Shown: positions 45,525-55,254, counted from the first letter of the stretch. The stretch is 64,000 bases of DNA from Archaeoglobus neptunius (GCF_016757965.1 NZ_JAEKIW010000004.1:62001-126000), one strand, 5' to 3'. Notes: generated by a model from the sequence alone, not told the origin. Translations and numbers: made by a program.

Positions 45525-47249
45525 GTGCCTTACCTTCTACCGGTAGCCAGAAAAGAGATGGGAAAAGTTTTGAGGGGGGCTATGTTGAAGTATACACCCG
45601 ATGAGTTCTCGAACTACGTTATACTGAGCTCTATAGTTTTTTCTGCTGGTGGTGTTTTCGTTCAACGTTTCCTGTCTTTTCCTTTCCACAACCTTTTCTG
45701 GCCTTTATCATTTTTCACCCTCGGTTATGTTCTTGCACTCGCATATCCATTTACGAAGATGAGGGGGAGGAGAGCGCAGATAGATCTGAAATTGCCCCAC
45801 GCCCTAACATATATGCAATCCATGAGTGAGTCGATTCCGCTGTACGAAATTGTAAAAAAAGTTGTTGTGGAAAAAGAACTTTATGGGGAAGTATCGGAGG
45901 AGTTCAGCTTTGTGGTCAGAGATGTGGAACTGCTCGGTATGAGCATTGTGGAGGCTATGAATAAACTCGCTCAGGAAACGCCATCCGAAAATCTCAGGGA
46001 GCTCCTTGAAGGACTCGTGATCACTTTTGAGACCGGTGGAAGCCTGAGAGAGTTCTTTTCATCCAAATCCTTGCAGTTCAGGGAGAGAGCAAACAAGAGA
46101 TTGGAGGTGCACCTGAAAACTCTCGAGATTCTTGCAGAAGTTTTCGTAGTCGTTTTTGTCGCTCTCCCGATATTCTTGATTATAATGATTTCCTCTATGA
46201 ACTTGCTCGGGAAGTCCGCCGGTCCCGAACTTTACTACACGATGTACCTCTTTCTCCCGATCGGTGCCCTGTCTCTGATATATGTGATAGATCTCATGAA
46301 CGTAAAGGAGGATCTCGGCCTTACAAGGGTCGAAAGAAAAAGATTCAATTACTCCCCAGACCTGCTGATGGAAGGTGCAGAGATAGAAGATGTGAGCGAG
46401 AAAATGGCGTTATCCAATATTCTGACGGCCCCGTTCGTGGCCGTAAAGAGGAATTACTACAACTCTCTTTATTTCAGTACACTCCTTGCGGTTCTGGCAC
46501 TTTTCGCCGTAAGGGGGGTTCGGTTTGTCTTTCCCGAGACTATCTTCGCTGTAACGATAGCAGTCTTCTGCATTCCACTGCTTGTCGCCTTTGAATATCG
46601 TGCGTGGTACGTAAGAAGGGTGGAAAAGGAGATTCCAGATCTTCTGAGGCAGATGCTCAGCCTGAAGGACGTTGGAATGACACTTCAGAACGTCATTGAC
46701 GTCATAAAGGACTCGAAAATCGGAGTTTTGAAAAGGGAATTGCGGATTCTCGATGCGGAGATAGAATGGGGGGCTACCGTAGTTGAGGCGTTTATCGAGT
46801 TCGTAAACAGGGTCGGAGTTTCCAGCATAAGAAGGGTCATCTCCCTAATAATAGAGGCAAGTCAGATCACAGAAGAGCTTAGGGACGTGCTGCTGATCTC
46901 CATAGAGGATTTTGAGCACGAACTGAAACTAAAAAGCGATAGATTCGTTACAGGCTTTGCGTATCTCGTCGTTGTGTACGTTTCCTTCTTCACGTTCCTT
47001 TACGTAGGGTATTCTCTCAACACATCATTTCTTGCCAGCTTTTCCAATTTCAACGTCTCCGTGGATGTACGCAGCTCATCGGAGATTATGTACAGAGTAT
47101 CCATCATGCTCGCCATATTTTCCGGAATACTTGCCGGGCAACTTGAAAAGGGGCACATTCTGAGCGGGCTGAAGCATCTGTTCGTTTTCCTGCTTTCCAC
47201 GATCATTCTATTTGAGTTCATTCTTGGAGGTGGATGGTGTGGATTCTAG
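45525..47249 (+). CDS. Pilus assembly membrane protein, TadC/ArlJ-like
   Basis: 574 residues, GTG start. Two T2SS-F-like domains (about 90-200 and 385-490) are each followed by membrane helices. LPHALTYMQSMSESIPLYEI and EIPDLLRQMLSLKDVGMTLQ are the repeated cytoplasmic cores. At least eight hydrophobic segments. It is the platform protein that couples the ATPase to pilin extrusion. Its 3' end overlaps the next pilin start region. Confidence 0.92.
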   Translation: MPYLLPVARKEMGKVLRGAMLKYTPDEFSNYVILSSIVFSAGGVFVQRFLSFPFHNLFWPLSFFTLGYVLALAYPFTKMRGRRAQIDLKLPHALTYMQSMSESIPLYEIVKKVVVEKELYGEVSEEFSFVVRDVELLGMSIVEAMNKLAQETPSENLRELLEGLVITFETGGSLREFFSSKSLQFRERANKRLEVHLKTLEILAEVFVVVFVALPIFLIIMISSMNLLGKSAGPELYYTMYLFLPIGALSLIYVIDLMNVKEDLGLTRVERKRFNYSPDLLMEGAEIEDVSEKMALSNILTAPFVAVKRNYYNSLYFSTLLAVLALFAVRGVRFVFPETIFAVTIAVFCIPLLVAFEYRAWYVRRVEKEIPDLLRQMLSLKDVGMTLQNVIDVIKDSKIGVLKRELRILDAEIEWGATVVEAFIEFVNRVGVSSIRRVISLIIEASQITEELRDVLLISIEDFEHELKLKSDRFVTGFAYLVVVYVSFFTFLYVGYSLNTSFLASFSNFNVSVDVRSSSEIMYRVSIMLAIFSGILAGQLEKGHILSGLKHLFVFLLSTIILFEFILGGGWCGF

Positions 47250-47631
47250 GGCTGTCTCGGAGGTCGTTGGTGAAATGCTGCTGCTCGTCGTGGTGGTGGT
47301 GCTTGTGGGTGTGCTGTCGTCCAACATTGCGGGTTTAATTCCGAGCGTTCAGGATGTTCCCTATGTAGATATGCTTGCTACTAGTGGAAGCGGTGGTGTG
47401 AACGTAACTCATATCGGTGGAGAACCACTTGACATTTCTGACGTGAGGTTAAACATTGATGGGACGATTTGCGGATTTAACGGTACGAGTCTTGACTGTA
47501 AAATTCCGGGCAGACTTTTTGGAGATGGAGACACCTTCTGGGAATTCGGGGAGAGGTTGCAGATAAACGCGTCCGTAAGGGAGGTACTGGTGATATATCA
47601 TGACCAGATTGTGTGCAAGATGTACCTGTGA
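47239..47631 (+). CDS. Minor pilin
   Basis: 130 residues from GTG at 47239, placed by GGAGGTG at 47226-47232. Processing site VDSRAVSEVVGEMLLLVVVV, in which SEVVGE replaces SPVVG. The outer domain has HIGGEPLDISDVRL, matching GGDPI of the major pilins, and a disulfide-prone pair (CGFNGTSLDC). It overlaps both neighbours. Confidence 0.82.
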   Translation: MDSRAVSEVVGEMLLLVVVVVLVGVLSSNIAGLIPSVQDVPYVDMLATSGSGGVNVTHIGGEPLDISDVRLNIDGTICGFNGTSLDCKIPGRLFGDGDTFWEFGERLQINASVREVLVIYHDQIVCKMYL

Positions 47632-48340
47632 CGAAGCCGTTTCATCGATTGTGGCGATGATTCTGATTCTTGCCATGTTGGCAGTTGCGGTACCGCTAGC
47701 TATCTCAAATTTTGTACCGCACTACATCAAAAACGTCGAAATTCAGAGGTACGAGGAGTCTGAGGCGAGTTTTCTCAGGATCGCTGAGGCTTACCCGGAT
47801 CCCGTGAAACTTAGGTTGTATATGGGCCGGCAAACGCCATTCGGTTTTGTTGCTGCGACGTCTTTTGGTGCGAAAAGCAGCGGTAGGATCAGCATTGAGG
47901 CCGTATGCGACAGTGGAAGCGTTGGGTTGAGTTGCGACATCCCGTCCCTCTACCTTTACCTTCCCGGCAGGTCTGTTCCGAATCGGACGCTAATTTTCTC
48001 CGAGGGAGGTATCGTTGTAGAGCAGCACTCGAGGGAGGTCATCGTTTCCAGTCCGAACATAACGCTGGTGTACAACAGCTCTCTGACGGTCGTCGTGGAT
48101 TGCCTGGAGAGCGAAAAAAAGATCTCCGGTAGCGGAATCATTGTTGTTGATGTCGGTGTGCAGAGGGAAATAAAGAGCTACAAGAACTGCACGGGAAAAA
48201 TCTACGTCAACGACACGATCTTTCAGGATTACTGGAATGATGCGATGAGGTCCACCTCCCTCCCTGTCAGCGGCTCTACGCTGAGTTTTGACAGTCTGAA
48301 CCTAACATTGATCGTTAGGCGGGTGGGGATAAAGGTATAA
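47600..48340 (+). CDS. Minor pilin or pseudopilin with large outer domain
   Basis: 246 residues. MTRLCARCTCDEAVSSIVAM resembles the AVSxIVAM processing site, then ILILAMLAVAVPLAISNFV. The outer domain is beta-rich with several Cys and NxS/T sites (SSPNITLVYNSSLTVVVDC). It overlaps the previous gene by 32 bases and is the last clear pilus gene. Confidence 0.78.
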   Translation: MTRLCARCTCDEAVSSIVAMILILAMLAVAVPLAISNFVPHYIKNVEIQRYEESEASFLRIAEAYPDPVKLRLYMGRQTPFGFVAATSFGAKSSGRISIEAVCDSGSVGLSCDIPSLYLYLPGRSVPNRTLIFSEGGIVVEQHSREVIVSSPNITLVYNSSLTVVVDCLESEKKISGSGIIVVDVGVQREIKSYKNCTGKIYVNDTIFQDYWNDAMRSTSLPVSGSTLSFDSLNLTLIVRRVGIKV

Positions 48341-48347
48341 GCAGCGT

Positions 48348-49478
48348 GTGGTAAGATTGTTCGTGGCCATCTATGCGTTTGCAGAATTTGAGGAACGGGG
48401 AAGTAGAGCGAGCAGAATTTACGCCAGCGCTAGATATCCGTCAAAACAAATTGGAAACGTTTTTTTCGATTCAGATGATGTCCCGAACCTCAGATATGCG
48501 GATGAAATGCCGGTGCGGCTGAAATGTCTGCATTCTGTCGTGGCTTTCCGCCCGTCGCATATTTTACTCTCTCGAGACATTCTGGGTGGCAAGCCTCTGT
48601 ACTATGGCAGCGATCTCAGCATATCTTCCTTCAAATCGTACATCGACGGTGAGGCCCATGAGGTTCTGCCGGGAGAAGTCATCAAACTGGACTACACAGG
48701 CAAAATATTAGAAAGGAAAAAATACGCCTTTGAGGAAGTTTTTAAAATCGGAAATGCGGATGTTGAAGAGCTGATAGAAATAATAGAGAGAACACTATAT
48801 AAGTTGAAGCTGAAAGTAGGTTGTATAGCATTTTCAGGCGGTTTAGACTCATCTCTTCTTGCAGCAATTTACGACCTGCCGCTGATCTCCGTCACGGCAA
48901 GCGGTAAAGAGGAGGAGTGGTTGAGAAGGGCAGCGAAGATGATCGGTAGAGAGATCGAGGTTTTGAGGGTAGATAAAAAGGAAGTATTGGAGGCTGTTGA
49001 TGCCGTTAAAAAAATTATAGAGACGGATGACTTTTTACAAATTTCGATTGCCGTCCCAATCCATCTCGCAATGCAGTTTGCCAAGTCTCTGGGTTATTCA
49101 GAAATAGTTTTCGGACAGGGAGCTGACGAGCTTTTTGGAGGCTACAGGAGATATGTGGACATGGATCCATGCGAGCTTAAAGACGCTCTGATGAATGATT
49201 TGAGGAATATAGGAGATGCAAACCTGATCAGAGATAATAAACTGGCATACAAAAACGAAATAAAGCTTACCACGCCATATCTCGACTGGGACATCATAGA
49301 TGCGGCGGTAAAACTCCCCCCTGAATACAAGGTCAGGAGGGAAGGAGGGAGAGTTATCAGGAAGTACGTGCTGAGAAAAATTGCCGAAAAATATCTTCCG
49401 GGTGAGATAGCGTGGAGGGAGAAGAAGGCGATTCAGTACTCAACGGGAATTGCGAAGATCTTGAAGAGGTACATGTGA
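48348..49478 (+). CDS. Asparagine-synthase-like protein without glutaminase Cys
   Basis: 376 residues, GTG start. The N-terminal 130 residues resemble a reduced Ntn-type domain of AsnB (LSRDILGGKPLYYGSDLSIS, SYIDGEAHEVLPGEVIKLD) but lack the N-terminal catalytic Cys. The C-terminal synthase domain has the PP-loop CIAFSGGLDSSLLAA near 160, FGQGADELFGGYRRY and TPYLDWDIIDAAVKLP. It would have to use free ammonia or another amine. Only 7 bases follow the last pilin gene, so co-expression is likely. Its start contains repeat copy 2. Confidence 0.82.
   Translation: MVRLFVAIYAFAEFEERGSRASRIYASARYPSKQIGNVFFDSDDVPNLRYADEMPVRLKCLHSVVAFRPSHILLSRDILGGKPLYYGSDLSISSFKSYIDGEAHEVLPGEVIKLDYTGKILERKKYAFEEVFKIGNADVEELIEIIERTLYKLKLKVGCIAFSGGLDSSLLAAIYDLPLISVTASGKEEEWLRRAAKMIGREIEVLRVDKKEVLEAVDAVKKIIETDDFLQISIAVPIHLAMQFAKSLGYSEIVFGQGADELFGGYRRYVDMDPCELKDALMNDLRNIGDANLIRDNKLAYKNEIKLTTPYLDWDIIDAAVKLPPEYKVRREGGRVIRKYVLRKIAEKYLPGEIAWREKKAIQYSTGIAKILKRYM
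48363..48413 (+). repeat. 51-bp repeat copy 2
   Basis: 47 of 51 bases match 30997-31047. Here it encodes the N-terminal stretch VAIYAFAEFEERGSRAS of the asparagine-synthase-like protein, in the sense direction; weaker similarity extends about 15 bases upstream. Confidence 0.9.
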
Positions 49479-49843
49479 ACTGTGTGGAAAACGGCAGATT
49501 TTGCGGGAAGTGCTGCTTTGACACCGAGATGCCGCTAACCGAGGAGGACTTGAGAAGGATAGAGGGGCTTGGGTATGTGAAGGATGAATTCTCGATCAGA
49601 GATGGGGAGACCAGGAGGTTGAGGAACGTAAATGGCAGATGCTACTTTCTGGATGATGAAAACAGATGCGTGATCTACGAACACCGCCCTGAGGGCTGCA
49701 GACTTTATCCGGCAGTTTTTGACGGTGAAAAAGTTGTTGTGGATAAAATTTGCCCGAAATGGAGAGAGGTGAAGGTGTGTGAGGGGGCGAAGAAGAGGCT
49801 TTTGAGGTTGATTGAGAGAGTGTACGGTTTTGACGTTTTTTGA
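49475..49843 (+). CDS. YkgJ-type Cys-cluster protein
   Basis: 122 residues from GTG at 49475 overlapping the previous stop (GTGA). CVENGRFCGKCCFD, then RCYFLDDENRCVIYEHRPEGCRLYP and KICPKW give the eight-Cys pattern of the YkgJ family (UPF0153), thought to bind an Fe-S cluster or zinc. The longer frame from 49412 is within the upstream gene and not preferred. Confidence 0.85.
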   Translation: MNCVENGRFCGKCCFDTEMPLTEEDLRRIEGLGYVKDEFSIRDGETRRLRNVNGRCYFLDDENRCVIYEHRPEGCRLYPAVFDGEKVVVDKICPKWREVKVCEGAKKRLLRLIERVYGFDVF

Positions 49844-49901
49844 TTCTGCGTTTAGTCTGATTTCCTTGACGATAGGAATTTCCGGATCCAATACAAAAAA
49901 T

Positions 49902-49910
49902 GTTAAATAT
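49902..49910 (+). promoter_or_regulatory. TATA box of the type I cas operon
   Basis: GTTAAATAT, 21-29 bases before the cas6 GTG (49931); leaderless transcript expected. Confidence 0.55.
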
Positions 49911-49930
49911 GAGCTAACACACATAAGTTT

Positions 49931-50650
49931 GTGAGATTGCTTGTCGGTCTTACCGCAAAGCGCGAATGCTACATCGACTTCAACCACACATATCACCTTG
50001 CCTCCCTGATCTACCGCTCCATCGAGCGTGCTGATCCCTCCCTGTCTCTGGAGCTGCACAAACCGTCCGTCTTCAAGTTCTTCACCTTCAGCAAGCTGAT
50101 GGTCGAGAACAGAAAGTTCAGGATTGAGGATGGTAAAATTAGGCTGCTTTCACCAAACGTCCACTTCCTCTTCTCGACGATGAGGGATTACATCGGGGTT
50201 GCTCTTGTTGAGGGATTGCTTGAGCATCCCGAGGTTAAGATAGGCAATGCTGAGTTCGTGGTTTCCGAAATAAGGGTTTTGAAGGAGAGGGAAATTAAGG
50301 ATCGGGCGAAGTTCATCACCTTGTCGCCAATAAACGTTACAACAGTCTCAGATAACGGTAAAAGGAGGATTATCGACCTTTATCCGGACAATCCAAAATT
50401 CTATGAGAATCTGAGAAAGAACCTTGTTAAGAAGTACACCGCCTTTTACGGCAGAGAACCCGAAAGTTCTGAGGTGAGGTTAAAGGTTCTGAGTGCGAAG
50501 CCGAAGAGGATACAGCTCAAGAACACCTTCCACCGCTGTGTGGAGATGGTTTTCATTGCTGAGGGGAGCAAGGAGTTGCTGGAAGTAGGCTATAAAGCGG
50601 GGTTTGGGGAGCGCAACAGTATGGGGTTTGGGATGGTGAAGGTGGTATGA
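49931..50650 (+). CDS. cas6: CRISPR endoribonuclease Cas6
   Basis: 239 residues. The two ferredoxin-like folds end in the Gly-rich loop GYKAGFGERNSMGFGMVKV, the Cas6 hallmark. HTYHLASLIYRSIERADPSL near 17 resembles the N-terminal helix of archaeal Cas6. It cuts pre-crRNA within repeats and could serve both the type I and the type III systems here. It overlaps cas3 by four bases. Confidence 0.93.
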   Translation: MRLLVGLTAKRECYIDFNHTYHLASLIYRSIERADPSLSLELHKPSVFKFFTFSKLMVENRKFRIEDGKIRLLSPNVHFLFSTMRDYIGVALVEGLLEHPEVKIGNAEFVVSEIRVLKEREIKDRAKFITLSPINVTTVSDNGKRRIIDLYPDNPKFYENLRKNLVKKYTAFYGREPESSEVRLKVLSAKPKRIQLKNTFHRCVEMVFIAEGSKELLEVGYKAGFGERNSMGFGMVKVV

Positions 50651-52920
50651 AAATCGAAACTTTTCTTAAGATAGCAGGTTTTAGCCCATATGAATATCAG
50701 AAGATAGCTATGGAAAGTTTGTTTGAAGGTAAGTCACTTATCATTAGGGCTCCTACAGGTTCTGGAAAGACAGAAATAGCTTTAATTCCATTCATTTACA
50801 GTCTCAATGAAATTTTACCATCCCAGTTAATTTATTCATTACCTACAAGAACTTTAGTTGAAAGTATTGGTGAAAGAGCTATTAAATACGCGTCATTCAA
50901 AAAGCTCAGAGTGGCAGTTCATCACGGTAAAAGAGCCACAAGTAGCCTTTTTGAGGAGGAGATAATCGTTACGACAATTGACCAAACCGCTGGGGCATAT
51001 TTGAGCGTTCCATTGAGCATGCCCAAGAGATGGGGTAACATATTTATCGGCGGCGTTGCTTCGGCTTTGACCGTTTTCGATGAGGTACATACCCTCCATC
51101 CAGAAAAAGGTCTTCAGACGGCAGTAGCGATAGCCATGCAATCTGCAAAACTTGGTTTACCTACGATCATAATGTCTGCTACACTTCCAGATGTTTTCAT
51201 TAAACGTATCAAGGAAAGAATGGAGAAAAGCGGAGGTAAAGTTGAAATTTTAGACGTTAAAGATGAATCGGAAATAAAAGCGAGAAAAAATCGGAAAGTT
51301 GAGCTAATAAACAGGACTAATGAGAAGCTATCGGTGGATACTGTTCTTAAAGAGTTTGAAAGTCATAATAAACTTATTGTGGTAGTTAACACCGTCGAGC
51401 GAGCGCAGAAGTTGTATCTTGATTTAAAGGATAAAGTAGATTGTTCTGTAATTCTTTTGCACTCCAGATATCTTGAAGAAGACAGGGCGAGAAAAGAGAA
51501 AATAATCGAAGAGATTTTTGGGAAGAATGGTAAGGGAAAATGTATACTTATATCAACTCAAGTGGTGGAGGTAGGGATGGACATATCGTCGCCAGTGATT
51601 TTATCGGAAGTCGCTCCGATCGACGCTTTAATACAGAGGGCAGGAAGATGTGCGAGATGGGGTGGAAATGGAGAATTCCACGTTTTTGGTCTTACCAAAG
51701 ATGCTAGAAATCCGCATGCACCGTATTCGAAAGAACTCGTTGAGGCTACGATTTCCGAAATTAAAAGTAGAGGTGGTTTTAATTTAGATTGGCAAACCGA
51801 AGTCGAGCTCGTCAATAGAGTTCTCTCAAGTTATTTTGAATTCTTTATGGATCCAAGACACTTCTGGAAGAGACTTGGTGAACTCTCCCGTGCCGTCTAC
51901 GAAGGATGTAAGGCGAGAGTTGAACAAAACGTGAGAGAGGCATTCTCGTGCGATGTTACGTTGCACGAGAATCCAGATTCTCTTAAGCCGGAGGATGTTT
52001 TATTATTACCGAAAATAAGAGTTGATGCACGGGTTTTAAGTGGCAAAGTTAAAAAACTCACAGAATTGGGTATCAAAATATATAAATTAACGGAAAATCC
52101 GATAATTGAAGATTACGATAGCAGATACGAATTGAAACCCGTTAGAGATAGTGAGGACATCGTTCCATTTGAATTATACGTTTTAAGCGGTGCTTGTTAT
52201 TCCCCTGAAATTGGGCTTGTATTCGATTTATCTGTTCCTAACGCTATCCGATCCTTTGAACTCATTGAAAATCATGAGCAAATTAAACTTCAAACGGAAT
52301 ATAAACTCGAAAGAGAGAGTTGGGTTGAGCACGCCAAAAAAACATTGCGCATTCTTGATTTATACTTAATTCCGCGCTATCGTTACGTTATCGAAAAATT
52401 TGCCGAATATTTCGGTTATGATTTCAAAGAATTTGTAGATCATATTAGATGCATTGTTGCATTGCACGATCTCGGTAAGTTAAACGTTTATTGGCAGGAG
52501 AAAGTGGGATGGAAGGGAGATACACCTTTAGCTCATTCGGACAGTGATATCAAGAGTTTACCACCACACGCTACGGTTTCAGCAAGAGCGTTACAGCCTT
52601 ATTTGGAAAGTATATTTGACGATGAATGTGTGTTTAAAGCGTTCTATTTGGCCATTGCCCATCACCACGCACCGTGGGCGAAAGAATACAGAGATTACAG
52701 GTTAATTCCAAATTTTTACAAATTCGTTAATGAAGTCTGGAATGTTCCAAAAGAGTTGATCAAAACTAATGACTCTGCTGGAAGGCTCGATTTTACTTAT
52801 TTGGATTTAGTCGACGAGAATGAAGCTTACAGACTCTATGGATTGCTCTCCAAATTGTTAAGAATATCGGATAGGCTTGCCACGGGTGGTGTAAGTTATG
52901 AATCGATATTTTCTGCCTAA
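50647..52920 (+). CDS. cas3: Cas3 helicase-HD fusion (Cas3'-Cas3'')
   Basis: 757 residues. The SF2 helicase comes first: Walker A RAPTGSGKTE near 36, DEVH near 144, SATLPD, and motif VI QRAGRCARWG near 337. The HD nuclease follows: ALHDLGKLN near 606, then PHATVSARAL and AIAHHHAPW. It degrades DNA recognised by Cascade. Helicase-then-HD order is opposite to most fused Cas3 proteins and matches the cas3'-cas3'' gene order of I-A systems. It overlaps the next gene by 23 bases. Confidence 0.92.
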   Translation: MKIETFLKIAGFSPYEYQKIAMESLFEGKSLIIRAPTGSGKTEIALIPFIYSLNEILPSQLIYSLPTRTLVESIGERAIKYASFKKLRVAVHHGKRATSSLFEEEIIVTTIDQTAGAYLSVPLSMPKRWGNIFIGGVASALTVFDEVHTLHPEKGLQTAVAIAMQSAKLGLPTIIMSATLPDVFIKRIKERMEKSGGKVEILDVKDESEIKARKNRKVELINRTNEKLSVDTVLKEFESHNKLIVVVNTVERAQKLYLDLKDKVDCSVILLHSRYLEEDRARKEKIIEEIFGKNGKGKCILISTQVVEVGMDISSPVILSEVAPIDALIQRAGRCARWGGNGEFHVFGLTKDARNPHAPYSKELVEATISEIKSRGGFNLDWQTEVELVNRVLSSYFEFFMDPRHFWKRLGELSRAVYEGCKARVEQNVREAFSCDVTLHENPDSLKPEDVLLLPKIRVDARVLSGKVKKLTELGIKIYKLTENPIIEDYDSRYELKPVRDSEDIVPFELYVLSGACYSPEIGLVFDLSVPNAIRSFELIENHEQIKLQTEYKLERESWVEHAKKTLRILDLYLIPRYRYVIEKFAEYFGYDFKEFVDHIRCIVALHDLGKLNVYWQEKVGWKGDTPLAHSDSDIKSLPPHATVSARALQPYLESIFDDECVFKAFYLAIAHHHAPWAKEYRDYRLIPNFYKFVNEVWNVPKELIKTNDSAGRLDFTYLDLVDENEAYRLYGLLSKLLRISDRLATGGVSYESIFSA

Positions 52921-53950
52921 AACCGGTTGGGAGTTTTTTGATGTATCAAGGGCATACGGAGTGGGGATTATTGTGCATGTACTGAGCGGGGACGCAGTTG
53001 TAAGCGACATGGGTGGATTTTATTTGATAGAATCGAGAAGAGAATTGAATTTTGAGAGACTCGACCAGATTCATCGATTTTTAGGTGATGATCAGGCTTG
53101 GAACTGGACGTTTCTAACAATTGGAAGCGGGCAAAGAGAAAAGACAAAAAAGAAAGTTGTAGAGTTATTAGAAAATATCGAAAAAATCCGAAATACATTA
53201 AATAGTCTAAAAGAATTAAAATCACCAGTCTCCATAGGAAGTGGGAAGGAGACTCTCTACCAGCCAATGGAACTGGCTGCAACGAAGGGAATTAGGGATG
53301 AAATTCTGCTAAAAAAGCAGTATTCTGAGGGGTCGTCTGTAAAAGTATCGATAGATGATTTTAGCATGTCGGTATTGGGACATATCAACGCAACCATACG
53401 AAAATTCTCAAATATGGGCATGGTTTTTGCAGTTCCAACCCCCACCAGAACGAGGGTACTACACTTGGTTGATGAAATTAAAAAGAGAATCGATGACTCT
53501 GTAAAAGGATTACATAGGGCTGGGTGGTTCCCATCGCTCGCTCAAATAGCCATAAATTTAGTTTTAGAAGAACTCAGAGTTAAAGAGGGCGGTAAATTCT
53601 CTCCAAAGTTCGGTTTTTTGATATACGGTGTGATGACAAAGACAGGGACTCAATGGAAACCATTAACAGGAGGCATTTTCCCTCTTGATTTTCTACATCA
53701 GATAGCAGAATCCAATGAAGCAAAGAATGTGTTAAACAAATGGAAAGACATTTTTGAATGGACGGCTTTCAGGAAGGGGTATGAAGACTTACCGACGGCT
53801 TTAGCCGAATTCATAGCAAATCCCAACCTACCTAATTATGAGAGGTATATTAGGCTCCACCTAAGAAATGAGCTTAATAAAGATCGAATAAAGTTTGGAA
53901 GTTACGAAAAGAAGGTTTTGGAGGAGGTGGTGAATTTTGTCGGAGTTTAA
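52898..53950 (+). CDS. Type I large subunit, Cas8a-like
   Basis: 350 residues, the length of Cas8a2/Csa4. Recognition rests on position between cas3 and the small subunit gene, on length, and on a helical C-terminus (LPTALAEFIANPNLPNYERY, IRLHLRNEL). No catalytic motif is expected; the subunit would recognise the PAM. GGAGGAGGTGG at its end is the ribosome site for the next gene. Confidence 0.65.
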   Translation: MNRYFLPKTGWEFFDVSRAYGVGIIVHVLSGDAVVSDMGGFYLIESRRELNFERLDQIHRFLGDDQAWNWTFLTIGSGQREKTKKKVVELLENIEKIRNTLNSLKELKSPVSIGSGKETLYQPMELAATKGIRDEILLKKQYSEGSSVKVSIDDFSMSVLGHINATIRKFSNMGMVFAVPTPTRTRVLHLVDEIKKRIDDSVKGLHRAGWFPSLAQIAINLVLEELRVKEGGKFSPKFGFLIYGVMTKTGTQWKPLTGGIFPLDFLHQIAESNEAKNVLNKWKDIFEWTAFRKGYEDLPTALAEFIANPNLPNYERYIRLHLRNELNKDRIKFGSYEKKVLEEVVNFVGV

Positions 53951-54305
53951 GCTTGGAGATATTTTTGGATGCGAGGCTGTAAAGAATTTTGGAGCAGCAT
54001 TGAGGAGGGCACTAAGGATTGGCGACGACTATGCATCACTCGTAGAGTTAGAATACGTTGAGACAAAAGAACAGTTCGAAGAAGTTATTAAGAAGTTTTT
54101 AAGGAGATATGAGACTATAGCAAGAAAAGGTTACAAAGGTAAGGAGCTTAGCCGTCTTAGCGAGAAGGATTTGGAGGAACTTATGATTTTAGTGGATAAG
54201 TACGATGTAAAGCCAATTAGAGCAGCACTTATCAGTTATGCTCTCGTTAGAGGTGAGAGGGAAGAAGTAAGTTCTGAATTTGAGGAGGTGGTTGCTGATG
54301 AGTGA
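53937..54305 (+). CDS. Small Cascade subunit, Csa5-like (Cas11)
   Basis: 122 residues, all predicted helix (FLRRYETIARKGYKGKELSR, DLEELMILVDKYDVKPIRAA). TTG start after a strong ribosome site. Size and position between cas8a-like and cas7 fit the Csa5/Cas11 small subunit. It overlaps cas7 by eight bases. Confidence 0.65.
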   Translation: MSEFKLGDIFGCEAVKNFGAALRRALRIGDDYASLVELEYVETKEQFEEVIKKFLRRYETIARKGYKGKELSRLSEKDLEELMILVDKYDVKPIRAALISYALVRGEREEVSSEFEEVVADE

Positions 54306-55254
54306 GAATGTTTATGAAATCGCTATTTTGGGTAGAGCTATATGGCAACTGCATAGCCTAAATAATGAAGGGACAGTTGGAAACGTCACAGAGCCAAGAA
54401 GTGTTAGAATAATTGACCCAAATACGAAAAAGGCTGTAACAACCGATGGGGTTTCTGGAGAAATGTTAAAACACATCCATACTGAGATTATGTGGGCATT
54501 AGATGATAAAAACAACCTATGTGATGCATGCAAAGTTTTGAACCCAGAGAAATTCAACTTTGCAATAAAAACAAAAAAAGTTACTGCTAAGGATGTTGAA
54601 GACGCATTAAAACAGGCTTTAGAGAAATGCGATATATGCGACGTTCAGGGCTTCCTTCTCGAAAGACCCACAGCCTCAAGGAAGTCTACAATAGAGTTTG
54701 GTTGGGCTCTTGGAATTCCTGAGGTTTATAGGGATATCCACACCCACGCGAGACATGCTCTTGGTGAGAAGGGGAGAGGTAGTAGGGGTCAGGAAAATGA
54801 AGAAGAGACTGAGGGTGCTTCAACACAAATGGTATATCACCGTCCAACCCGTTCCGGTGTGTATGCAGTTATTTCGGTATTCCAGCCTTGGAGAATTGGA
54901 TTAAATGAAGCAAGACAGAGTAAATATACCTATGATACGGACGATAGCGCAAGGGAAAGAAGATACAAACTTGCATTGAAGGCGTATCAGCTTCTGTTTG
55001 CCCGTCCAGAAGGAGCAATGACTACCACACGATTACCACATGTTGAAGGTTTCAACGGAGTAATAGTTTACTCAACAGAACCTATGCCTGTGCCAGTAAT
55101 CTCTCCGCTTAAAGACGACTATGTTACTGAAATAAAAACAATTGCAGAGAGCTTAGACAGTTCTTTAAAAGTCATAAAATTCGACAGTATCGCAGACTTC
55201 GCGACGAAGATAGGACGGCTAACCAACAATAAACCATACAAAATGGAGTTTTAG
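54298..55254 (+). CDS. cas7: Cas7 (Csa2/DevR family) backbone subunit
   Basis: 318 residues from ATG at 54298 (MSENVYEIAILGRAIWQLHS). It has the RRM-like core and DevR-type features: NEGTVGNVTEPRSV near 20, HIHTEIMWALDDKNNLCDAC, YHRPTRSGVYAVISVFQPWR and MTTTRLPHVEGFNGVIVYST. Cas7 subunits form the crRNA-binding filament. Confidence 0.9.
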   Translation: MSENVYEIAILGRAIWQLHSLNNEGTVGNVTEPRSVRIIDPNTKKAVTTDGVSGEMLKHIHTEIMWALDDKNNLCDACKVLNPEKFNFAIKTKKVTAKDVEDALKQALEKCDICDVQGFLLERPTASRKSTIEFGWALGIPEVYRDIHTHARHALGEKGRGSRGQENEEETEGASTQMVYHRPTRSGVYAVISVFQPWRIGLNEARQSKYTYDTDDSARERRYKLALKAYQLLFARPEGAMTTTRLPHVEGFNGVIVYSTEPMPVPVISPLKDDYVTEIKTIAESLDSSLKVIKFDSIADFATKIGRLTNNKPYKMEF

